NCBI GenBank assembly: GCA_046484045.1
Contig: JAWOBZ010000019.1
Location: 1-12,613, forward strand
DNA from: CAZHUM01 sp046484045
GTDB taxonomy: Archaea > Thermoplasmatota > Thermoplasmata > Halarchaeoplasmatales > Halarchaeoplasmataceae
Length of the DNA stretch: 12,613 nt
Direction of reading: 5' to 3'
Shown piece by piece: positions 7,701 through 12,613 of this stretch (within the stretch, counting starts at the first letter, position 1; each line of letters opens with the position of its first letter). The notes below the pieces were generated by a model that was given only the letters and a program-made list of their open reading frames with translations, did no database searches and was not told where the DNA came from. A program made the translations under genes and the position numbers.

Positions 7701-8320
7701 GTTAGCTTATCAATTGACTCTACTGGATTTTTATCCCACTCGATTTTAATCTTTACATCTTCATTTTTCTTTATATCTTTCTTTACAGGGTTAAATTGTA
7801 TTGGATAGTAATCTAAAGCCAGAATTACAGCATCTCTCATCTTGTGAACGCCTTTGCTTTCTATTGTCTTATTCGGCCAGAATGAATCACTATTGTATAT
7901 ATCACCAGATTTTTGATTGAACGATACATTATTTGGAGTAAAAACTGAAGAGGCCGGAGGAGGAGTGGGTTTGTAAAAGAAATCACCTTTTAATACAGTT
8001 TGATTTTTACTGACTAAATCCACCGAAACCGAACTAATATCAGTCCCAGGTTGAAGCAGTAGTTTATAGTGTCTAACTGGTAAAGCAGGTTTGCCTGGAG
8101 CCGTCCCTTCAGAACACCTAGAATATACGATCTTTCCCCCATCACTTAAATCTACAATTCGCTGTTTACCTGGTTTCAATTTGACTACCATCGAATTTTG
8201 TTTACCTTCTTCTTTCGATCTATTTTCATTCACATTACCTTTTAAATATGACCCAGTAACTAAACCACTCAATACAAGCAATATCACTAATCCCAACGTC
8301 AATATTTTTTGAGATCTCAT
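4769..8320 (-). CDS. secreted gingipain-like (C25) cysteine protease with 8-blade propeller and duplicated C-terminal module
   Basis: This is a 1183-residue exported protease. Order: signal peptide (about 1-24); a C25-type propeptide (about 44-200, including the G-x-P-x-L-P-V-x-x-Y motif at 76-85); the Peptidase_C25 domain (about 243-660, opening T-Y-V-I-V-T-T-N, with Y-V-L-L-V-G-D at 308-314). The predicted catalytic dyad is His507 in W-W-A-H-G-G and Cys559 in Q-S-S-C-Y-N-G. A G-H-D linker (668-690) leads to eight PQQ-like blades (Trp at 696, 736, 776, 815, 854, 894, 934, 974) and the two-half module (1010-1183, ending W-S-L-T-Y) also present in the neighbouring gene. C25 enzymes cleave after Arg or Lys; specificity here is not shown. 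A role in extracellular protein degradation or surface-protein processing is inference. The protease part is AT-rich (20 of 60 GC at 7501-7560), while the propeller is GC-rich (38 of 60 at 5701-5760), so the parts probably have different histories. Confidence 0.9.
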   Translation of the reverse strand: MRSQKILTLGLVILLVLSGLVTGSYLKGNVNENRSKEEGKQNSMVVKLKPGKQRIVDLSDGGKIVYSRCSEGTAPGKPALPVRHYKLLLQPGTDISSVSVDLVSKNQTVLKGDFFYKPTPPPASSVFTPNNVSFNQKSGDIYNSDSFWPNKTIESKGVHKMRDAVILALDYYPIQFNPVKKDIKKNEDVKIKIEWDKNPVESIDKLTHDFISSRRKEFDNYQDMESMYDTSKIQDTTSSPSSTYVIVTTNEIEDSSDNLAKYRQFIESQGHQTKIITEDEYGTATGEERVFNIRQWLKNNYESMPIEYVLLVGDPDPYNIENSTDEVGDVPMLMCWPRKDESSYRNSPTDYIYADLTGDWDLNDDGYYGDYNNDQGTGGVDFNPELYVGRIPVYNSNYSALDDIFQNIMEYPDKDGQWKERVLEPMAISNYENEDDNGWPRTDGLNVPEHLFDNILNDTGMKDTVMYERSGLEPVPSSAFHYDMGVSKSNFTSEFNDGYGIVLWWAHGGSEGAWRKYWSSDDGDGIPEEDEMTWSDFISSPDMSNLEKDAPAFFYQSSCYNGYPEHPQNLGYTLLKRGAAVSTVSSTRVSWYRIGTWNPEKTYSDNTALGYYYLDNLLELNLPAGKALFDSKSSGENGWAGQSWMNKMDFNLYGDPQMNYWSDGLDDTPWPMFGHDLNHTSRSPYDTSHVDGTLRWNFSTGDRVMSSPAIGHNGTIYVGSNDGDLYGINPDGTKKWSYHTGDQVRSSPAIGSDGTIYVGCRDGNLYALNANGTEKWSFPTGGEVDSSPAIGSDGTIYVGGGDTVYGIYPDGTEKWNFTCHWVRSSPAIGADGTIYVGSGGSNLYALNSNGTEKWSFPTGGEVDSSPAIGSDGTIYVGCRDSNLYAVNSDGTEKWRYNTGDRVRSSPAIGADGTIYVGSWDDNLYAINPNGTEKWNFTAGNHLNSSPAIGSDGTIYVCSDTNHLYAINPNGTEKWSFPTGGNMYSSPAIGSDGTIYVGSEDSNLYALTGGYDIDLTAGGLSEGWNFVSTPYVPHSKGIQSILNDPANGIEGNYDKVLYYVTEGDEWMSFIPGRDNFNDDMQWDETKGLWIRMNTDDMLTVEGTEPETPEITLKPGWNMVGYPSATDRLASDTLPSEVTKIGVFNASREYNLEYIYDLSNYTMKAGEGYWVYNDADYSVDWSLTY
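5280..6240. repeat. eight tandem propeller-blade repeats, several nearly identical, in the protease gene
   Basis: The units are about 114-120 bp each. The minus strand encodes S-S-P-A-I-G-(S/A)-D-G-T-I-Y-V-G and similar. Some pairs are almost identical at DNA level: the 65 bases from 5701 and those from 5935 differ at one position. One blade (near 5830-5900, F-T-C-H-W-V) is two residues short. The pattern points to recent unequal crossover or gene conversion among blades. Confidence 0.85.
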
Positions 8321-8352
8321 CTTATCCCGCCTATCCTAACAGTAATAATGTC

Positions 8353-8360
8353 TTATAATT
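8353..8360 (-). promoter_or_regulatory. candidate TATA box of the protease gene
   Basis: The minus strand reads AATTATAA preceded by a run of A residues that could serve as a BRE. Its centre lies about 36 bases upstream of the ATG at 8320, which predicts a leader of about ten bases. The leader includes GGGATAAG before the ATG, a weak SD at best. A second AT-rich candidate (AAACTTATATC) lies near 8403-8413. Confidence 0.4.
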
Positions 8361-8447
8361 TTTTTTGGTAAATTCGGCTTCTTCCCGAGATGTTCATAAT
8401 TAGATATAAGTTTAATTATAATTGCCTTTAGATGCACTCATAAAACG

Positions 8448-9017
8448 ATGAACCCTAAGTTAGTACAGCAGGTAGACAGGAAGTTAGATTACCTTGTGAT
8501 GGATGGTATATTTCAAAAAAATCTATGTATTTTCCTGATATCGATGGAAAATCAGTGGATTTCAAGTAGAACTGACGGAAGAAGTCATGATAGTCCTGTT
8601 TTCGAACAGTTGATCAAATATCTTCCACAACTTGAGAAAGTTACCGGCGATGGTGCCCACTCAAGTCGAGAAAACTTTCAGATCGTGGATGATAAGAACG
8701 GAAAACCGTTCTGATCTTTCAATGAAAATACCACTAGAAGGGCAAAAGGATGCCCTGCATGGAAGGCTTCTTTCTATGAATTTACTAAAAATGAAAAAGA
8801 ATGGTTGGATGAATATCACGATCGAAGAATCGTTGAAGCAGTTTTTAACTCTATAAAGCAAAGGCGGAACGACCACACCTCCAGTCAAAAAGGCTAGCTT
8901 AAGTGGAGATAATTAGGTCTAAATGTCCTTGTTTATAATACTAAACAAATGCTGTACTTTACCCGGAATTTGGAAGGATTCTCTCAATCTATGGAAAATC
9001 TCTTGATTTTCCAGTAG
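8448..9017 (+). pseudogene. relic of an IS4/IS5-type DDE transposase (5' truncated, three in-frame stops)
   Basis: A single plus-strand frame can be followed for about 190 codons, interrupted by TGA at 8712, TAG at 8895 and TAA at 8910, with no frameshift. It contains the second-Asp region (T-G-D-G-A-H-S-S-R-E-N-F, near 8643-8680), the segment R-A-K-G-C-P-A-W, and a perfect Y-(2)-R-(3)-E-(6)-K signature at 8814-8858 with the catalytic Glu in R-I-V-E-A-V-F. This is the hallmark of IS4-related DDE transposases (DDE_Tnp_1 type). After the last internal stop the frame still reads L-G-L-N-V-L-V-Y-N, typical of their C-termini. The N-terminal half, including the first catalytic Asp region, is not recognisable. 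I found no terminal inverted repeats. The element is dead and marks past insertion between the protease and ATPase genes. Confidence 0.85.
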
Positions 9018-9116
9018 AAAACGCAATTAGTTAATTGAGTTGATAGCATAACATTTTGTTCTTTTTCAATCATCCATCTTGTTCCAAATAAGAACATCAT
9101 TGGAAAATTGAAGGTT

Positions 9117-12100
9117 TTACCTTAACTCTTCAATTATCTCCTTGTAACGTCTAGAAGGATTCTTTTCATATATCGTATTATAAAACTCTAGGGCCCTCCT
9201 CTTATAGTCTTCGTCGCCGGATATTTTATATAACTCATAAATAAGTTTTGCTTCTTCGGGTTGGCTGTAGTCATCTTCTAGCATCGTTTTTAAGTGTTCT
9301 ATACCTTTTTCTTTGTCTTCTTTCGATAAGATTTTAGCTTTTAATATATTTCCATAGAAAATTGTCAGCTGCATATTGATATTTTCAGCTGTCTCCAAAG
9401 CCTTTTCATTCAATTCAACTGCTCTTTCTATTAAACCTTTTTTAAAGTACAAATCAGCTTTGCAGGATTGGAAATAACTCAACACGTCTTTAGTGTCCTG
9501 TTCTTTTGCAATTTGAATAGTTCTATCATATTGTTCTTCTGCTTTATCAAGTTCATTTTTCAGTTTGTAGAGGTTACCCATATTTCCTATTGTTATTGCA
9601 TACCCCCTCTTATCCTCTAAAACTTTTGAGATATCTACATCTTTTTGATAATACCTAAGTGCTTTATCGTACTCCCCTTTTTCTTTATAAAGTTCTCCGA
9701 TATTGTTTGCAACGTATGCGATACTTCGTTTATCTCCTATCTTTTCGGACAAAGATAATTTTCTCTTGTAATATTCTAGCCCCTTAGAATATTCACCTTC
9801 TTTGGTATAGGCAATACCTAGTTTACCTAATGCATTTTGTTCTATCAATTTATCCCCTGTCTTTTCAACTATCTCCAAAGCTCGGTTACAAGCCTTTTTA
9901 GAGTTCTCATAATCTTTAAGTCTCACGTATATACTGGCAATGTTTACTAATGTATAACCAATTTCTAACAGGTCGTTCTCTTCTTTTTTGATTTTGAGTT
10001 TTTTCTCAAAAAAGTCCATAGCTTCTTTCATCTCACCTCTACCATAATGTGTACTCCCCATATTCCCATACAATTTACTCAACAGTACATTGTCTTGTAG
10101 TTCTTCGGCTATCTTCTGCATTTCCTCTAAATACCTCATAGCTCTATCGTATTCTGTCATGTTGTTGTATACTGATCCAATCTTCCCAAGAGATTCACAA
10201 TATCCCCATTTATCCCCTATGTCTTTATAAATCTGGGAGGCTTGCAAGTAAAGGTCTAAGGCTTCTCGGTATTTAGCCTCTAATTTGTTGATGTCTCCTA
10301 TCAAGATCGTACATTTGGCTATCTTATCTTTATCATTAATTTTTTCAGCAATTTCTAGGGCCTTTTTATATGATTTTTCAGCCTCATCCCACTCACATAA
10401 GGTTTTCAAACAATTTCCTTTCTGATGAAGACTGTCGATTGTTATATTATCACTATCCTCACAGGAGTCTAGTAACGGAATGAGATCCAATAAACGGTCA
10501 TAACACTCTATGGCTAGTTCATTTGCGTAAGACTCTTTTGCCATTTCAGACCCTTTTTTGTAGTACTCAAAGGCTTTACCGGGTTTACCACCTTTATCCC
10601 AATGCTTTCCCAACTCGTATATAATCTCTTCTCCATCCCTTTCTGACTTCTCGTACGTTTCAGCTATCATCTTGTGATATTCTTCTTTTAATTCATCATT
10701 TATACTGTTGTACAAAACCTCTCTGATCTTGCTGTGATCGAATATGTATTTTTTCTTGATAGAACGTATTAAGTTGTGATCTCTTTCGATAGTGTTTAAA
10801 CACTTCAAAAGCTTGATTCTGTTCAACCCCATTATTTCGCCGATGACACTACTTTCGAATTCTTCACCTACTACACTAGCACATTCCAGGAGTTCTCTAT
10901 ATTCATCCATCAACCTATCCACCCTTCGGGCAATAATGTCATGTATTTTAGATGGTACCTCGAATTTTTTAAGGTCCTTACTTGGATTCCATCTCTCATC
11001 TACCTTTTCCAGATACCCTTCTAATACCATCATTTTAAGTACTTCCAGTAAAAAGAATGGGTTTCCCTCGCTTTCCTTGTAAATTTTATTTATAAATTTA
11101 CTCTCAAGTTCTGTCTTTTTCAAGGTCTTATTGATAAAGTCTTCAACAGAATGTTTATTTAAACGTTCTAAATCCATCTCCTGGAACAACTCTTCTCGTC
11201 CCATGTTCTGCATGGTGGTTTTTAAAGGATGGGTAGTCCCATCATCAAACTGGACGATATCCTCCGGACGATATGTGCCGACGATCAATATTCTATCATT
11301 TCTAGTATTCCTTGAAAGATAATGAAGTAATTTCAAGGACATCGACTCCGCCCACTGTAAGTCATCTAGAAATAAAAGAACAGGTCGGTTTACTGAAGTT
11401 CTTTGTATACCCAGAAGAACTTTATCGAAGAGGTTTTCCTGTTTAAGCTTAGGGTCATCAACTAATTGCTTTCCATTGTACTTCTCAGAATCTATGAACC
11501 ATTGTATATCCGGTTTGACTTTCTCCGCTGTCTCCATATTACCGTTCCAAGAATCAAATCGATTTCCGATGTCATTGAGTGTTCTTTTCATATCCTCAAT
11601 CAAAAATTCATCGTTCGTACCCTTAATAACGGTGGCAATAGATAGGTTCCCTAGAGTTTGTATCACTATATCGTATCCTCCGTATCCTATCGAGTTCAAC
11701 TTACTTTCATTTTCTTCCCCTATCATGTTCAAAGAATCTTTTACAAAATTCCCTACAGCATTTAGCATAGAAGCGAATATATCCGGGTCTAGTTCGCTCT
11801 TATCCCTCTCCGCCTTTGCAATCAACAGCCCATCCTTGTTTATCAAGTAGGTAGTGATTACTTTAGGGGGAGGTTCTTCAGATAGTATGTGTGGTAGCTC
11901 TGCCTTCCTAAACCCTTCTTTGAACGGCATCAGAGGTTCGAGAGAATCAGCTAAACACCAGCCTTTGATGATCTTAACATCTTCTTTTTCAGCCTGTTCT
12001 ATCAACTCGTTTACAAGACGAGTCTTGCCAACACCAGCTTCACCAGAGATCAGGACTGTTGAGCCATGGCCTTTTCGGGCACTATCCCACAGTGACTTCA

Positions 12101-12170
12101 ACTTATCTATCTCCCTTTCCCTCCCTATAAGCGGTGGCTGGAAGGAGATGTTTGATGCTCCTTCTTCCAT
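9117..12170 (-). CDS. STAND/MalT-like AAA ATPase with embedded roadblock/LC7-like domain and TPR array
   Basis: This is a 1017-residue cytoplasmic protein with no signal peptide or membrane segment. It opens with L-I-G-R-E-R-E-I (14-21), typical of AAA_16 ATPases. Walker A is G-E-A-G-V-G-K-T (43-50), Walker B is V-L-L-F-L-D-D-L-Q-W-A (264-274), and a sensor-like strand G-T-Y-R-P-E-D follows at 298-304. STAND markers are G-N-P-F-F-L-L-E (369-376) and a winged-helix-like region with F-D-H-S-K-I-R-E (477-484). About ten TPR units run from 525 to 930. Residues 103-205 (I-N-K-D-G-L-L-I-A ... D-P-D-I-F-A-S-M-L ... G-Y-D-I-V-I) look like a roadblock/LC7 sensor inserted between Walker A and B, where relatives have a short link. 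No DNA-binding or catalytic output domain is visible, so it probably signals through partners. No SD precedes the ATG, and a TATA box sits at near-leaderless distance. Composition is AT-rich (22 of 60 GC at 9841-9900). Confidence 0.85.
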   Translation of the reverse strand: MEEGASNISFQPPLIGREREIDKLKSLWDSARKGHGSTVLISGEAGVGKTRLVNELIEQAEKEDVKIIKGWCLADSLEPLMPFKEGFRKAELPHILSEEPPPKVITTYLINKDGLLIAKAERDKSELDPDIFASMLNAVGNFVKDSLNMIGEENESKLNSIGYGGYDIVIQTLGNLSIATVIKGTNDEFLIEDMKRTLNDIGNRFDSWNGNMETAEKVKPDIQWFIDSEKYNGKQLVDDPKLKQENLFDKVLLGIQRTSVNRPVLLFLDDLQWAESMSLKLLHYLSRNTRNDRILIVGTYRPEDIVQFDDGTTHPLKTTMQNMGREELFQEMDLERLNKHSVEDFINKTLKKTELESKFINKIYKESEGNPFFLLEVLKMMVLEGYLEKVDERWNPSKDLKKFEVPSKIHDIIARRVDRLMDEYRELLECASVVGEEFESSVIGEIMGLNRIKLLKCLNTIERDHNLIRSIKKKYIFDHSKIREVLYNSINDELKEEYHKMIAETYEKSERDGEEIIYELGKHWDKGGKPGKAFEYYKKGSEMAKESYANELAIECYDRLLDLIPLLDSCEDSDNITIDSLHQKGNCLKTLCEWDEAEKSYKKALEIAEKINDKDKIAKCTILIGDINKLEAKYREALDLYLQASQIYKDIGDKWGYCESLGKIGSVYNNMTEYDRAMRYLEEMQKIAEELQDNVLLSKLYGNMGSTHYGRGEMKEAMDFFEKKLKIKKEENDLLEIGYTLVNIASIYVRLKDYENSKKACNRALEIVEKTGDKLIEQNALGKLGIAYTKEGEYSKGLEYYKRKLSLSEKIGDKRSIAYVANNIGELYKEKGEYDKALRYYQKDVDISKVLEDKRGYAITIGNMGNLYKLKNELDKAEEQYDRTIQIAKEQDTKDVLSYFQSCKADLYFKKGLIERAVELNEKALETAENINMQLTIFYGNILKAKILSKEDKEKGIEHLKTMLEDDYSQPEEAKLIYELYKISGDEDYKRRALEFYNTIYEKNPSRRYKEIIEELR

Positions 12171-12198
12171 AGTGTCCCAAATAGGTACGTCGTTGGAA

Positions 12199-12206
12199 AA
12201 TTTAAA
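12199..12206 (-). promoter_or_regulatory. TATA box of the AAA/TPR ATPase gene
   Basis: The minus strand reads GAAAGG followed by TTTAAATT, a BRE-like purine tract plus an archaeal TATA box. Its centre is about 33 bases before the ATG at 12170, predicting a transcript start about six bases before the codon. No SD motif is present in the gap, which agrees with a near-leaderless mRNA. Confidence 0.55.
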
Positions 12207-12239
12207 CCTTTCTTATATTTTTATATTTAAAATTATGGT

Positions 12240-12475
12240 GGAATACATAACTCATGACAAATTCGTTATGTTAATGGGGGATGGTTTCTCACCGGTTACA
12301 GTCAACGTAGCATTAGATGACATGTAATTCTAGATATCCATAATTCTGTCTCAATTATTCAGGCTATTATAATGTTCAGTTCGATTTAGAACAAGGGTCT
12401 ACTATTCAACTACATAAGCGTGATAATACATCACCTTATCGAAATTACCGGCTATACCATTATCTCTACGGGATC
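12240..12475 (-). pseudogene. decayed fragment of the duplicated C-terminal module of the secreted proteins
   Basis: One minus-strand frame aligns without gaps to residues 902-968 of the beta-helix/propeller protein. It reads N-G-I-A-G-N-F-D-K-V-M-Y-Y against N-G-I-N-G-S-Y-D-K-V-M-Y-Y, with 12 of 20 residues identical over 902-921. Later matches include H-Y-N-S-L-N-N (H-Y-N-G-L-N-S) and T-L-T-V-T-G (T-L-T-I-L-G). The frame holds stops at 12402-12404, 12399-12401, 12351-12353, 12330-12332 and, after a one-codon gap, 12252-12254. Four of these five fall exactly where the intact proteins have Trp. It lies directly upstream of the ATPase gene and includes no start or signal peptide, so it is the remnant of a third gene of this kind. 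Similarity fades to the right of about 12475. Confidence 0.8.
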
Positions 12476-12502
12476 GGTTTAAACATAGATGAAGGGATAT
12501 TA

Positions 12503-12510
12503 TTTATATA
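12503..12510 (+). promoter_or_regulatory. consensus archaeal TATA box of the right-edge gene
   Basis: The plus strand reads TTTATATA within a longer alternating A/T stretch (12501-12518). Its centre lies 26-27 bases before the GTG at 12533, exactly the archaeal spacing to a transcript start, so a leaderless mRNA starting at that GTG is predicted. No SD precedes it. Confidence 0.55.
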
Positions 12511-12532
12511 TATAAACTTAATTCGGAAATTT

Positions 12533-12613
12533 GTGTTCGAAACACTGAGAGCCTTCGCAGATATGGGCAGGACTCAAGGAATCACCACAACTGGTGCGAT
12601 CATACTCATAGGT
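12533..12613 (+). CDS. N-terminus of an unidentified protein with a hydrophobic segment (partial)
   Basis: From GTG at 12533 the frame stays open for 27 codons to the window end: V-F-E-T-L-R-A-F-A-D-M-G-R, then T-Q-G-I-T-T-T-G-A-I-I-L-I-G. An internal ATG at 12563 is an alternative start giving a short M-G-R-T-Q-G leader. I prefer the GTG because a consensus TATA box lies at leaderless distance. The Gly followed by I-T-T-T-G and a rising hydrophobic run recalls class III signal peptides of archaeal pilins or an N-terminal membrane anchor, but the residue before the Gly is Gln rather than the usual Lys or Arg. It is transcribed divergently from the ATPase. The function cannot be assigned from this fragment. 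Confidence 0.45.
   Translation, partial: MFETLRAFADMGRTQGITTTGAIILIG

Larger units (their letters stand above)
12171..12532. other. 362-bp region upstream of the ATPase and right-edge genes
   Basis: This divergent region contains the ATPase promoter (near 12199-12212), the decayed C-terminal-module fragment (about 12240-12475) and the TATA box of the right-edge gene (12503-12510). A 30-codon plus-strand frame from 12235 lies antisense to the fragment and is not taken as a gene. No other structure is evident. Confidence 0.6.

Noticed and set aside
8632..8888. Alternative frames on both strands across the transposase relic
   Set aside because: The conserved DDE and Y-R-E-K motifs all lie in one plus-strand frame once in-frame stops are ignored. 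The other frames carry no family motifs.
9060..9085. Short TGTTC/GAACA inverted repeat as a terminator of the ATPase gene
   Set aside because: The stem has only five pairs with a seven-base loop and is not followed by a convincing T-run on the minus strand.
12235..12327. A 30-codon plus-strand frame starting MVEYITHDKF
   Set aside because: It lies antisense to the decayed C-terminal-module fragment, has no SD, and the nearest AT-rich box is too close to the ATG for leaderless initiation. It is best explained as shadow.

Overview
The window looks like euryarchaeal DNA, most plausibly from a Thermoplasmata-type or MBG-D-like sediment or brine lineage. The evidence for an archaeon is: TATA boxes of the archaeal type with leaderless or near-leaderless starts in front of the ATPase gene and the right-edge gene; NosD-type beta-helix, PQQ-like propeller and gingipain-type (C25) secreted proteins of the kind found in anaerobic archaea; and a STAND-type AAA/TPR ATPase with an archaeal-style embedded sensor. 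The lineage assignment is inference.

Layout from left to right. Positions 1-129 are compositionally and genetically foreign to what follows. They hold the last codons of one ORF (VOC/glyoxalase-like tail), a strong ribosome binding site and the first 22 codons of another gene (weakly CobT-like), both on the minus strand. At position 129/130 this meets a truncated secreted beta-helix gene (119-1222). Its last 121 bp are an exact copy of an internal segment, so the junction is either a recent recombination or an assembly or amplification chimera. Next come two large secreted modular proteins, also on the minus strand. The one at 1267-4392 has beta-helix, Ig-like, beta-helix, 8-blade PQQ-like propeller and a duplicated C-terminal module. 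The one at 4769-8320 has a C25 gingipain-like propeptide and protease, an 8-blade propeller and the same C-terminal module. The two share propeller, linker and C-terminal module with similar DNA but have different N-terminal parts, which is a clear case of domain shuffling.

Positions 8448-9017 hold a plus-strand IS4/IS5-type transposase relic with three in-frame stops. Positions 9117-12170 (minus) encode a 1017-residue cytoplasmic ATPase with a roadblock/LC7-like insertion between Walker A and Walker B, followed by about ten TPR units. Its upstream flank (about 12240-12475) contains a decayed, stop-riddled copy of the same C-terminal module found in the two large secreted proteins. At the right edge a plus-strand gene begins behind a consensus TATA box and runs out of the window.

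The three secreted proteins are likely cell-surface or extracellular factors: polymer-binding or adhesive beta-helices and a cysteine protease carrying a propeller and a shared C-terminal, possibly attachment, module. The STAND ATPase may be a signalling protein, but nothing in the sequence directly ties it to the secreted set. The most interesting items are the uncharacterised duplicated C-terminal module with its relic, the nested sensor domain in the ATPase, and the chimeric left junction.
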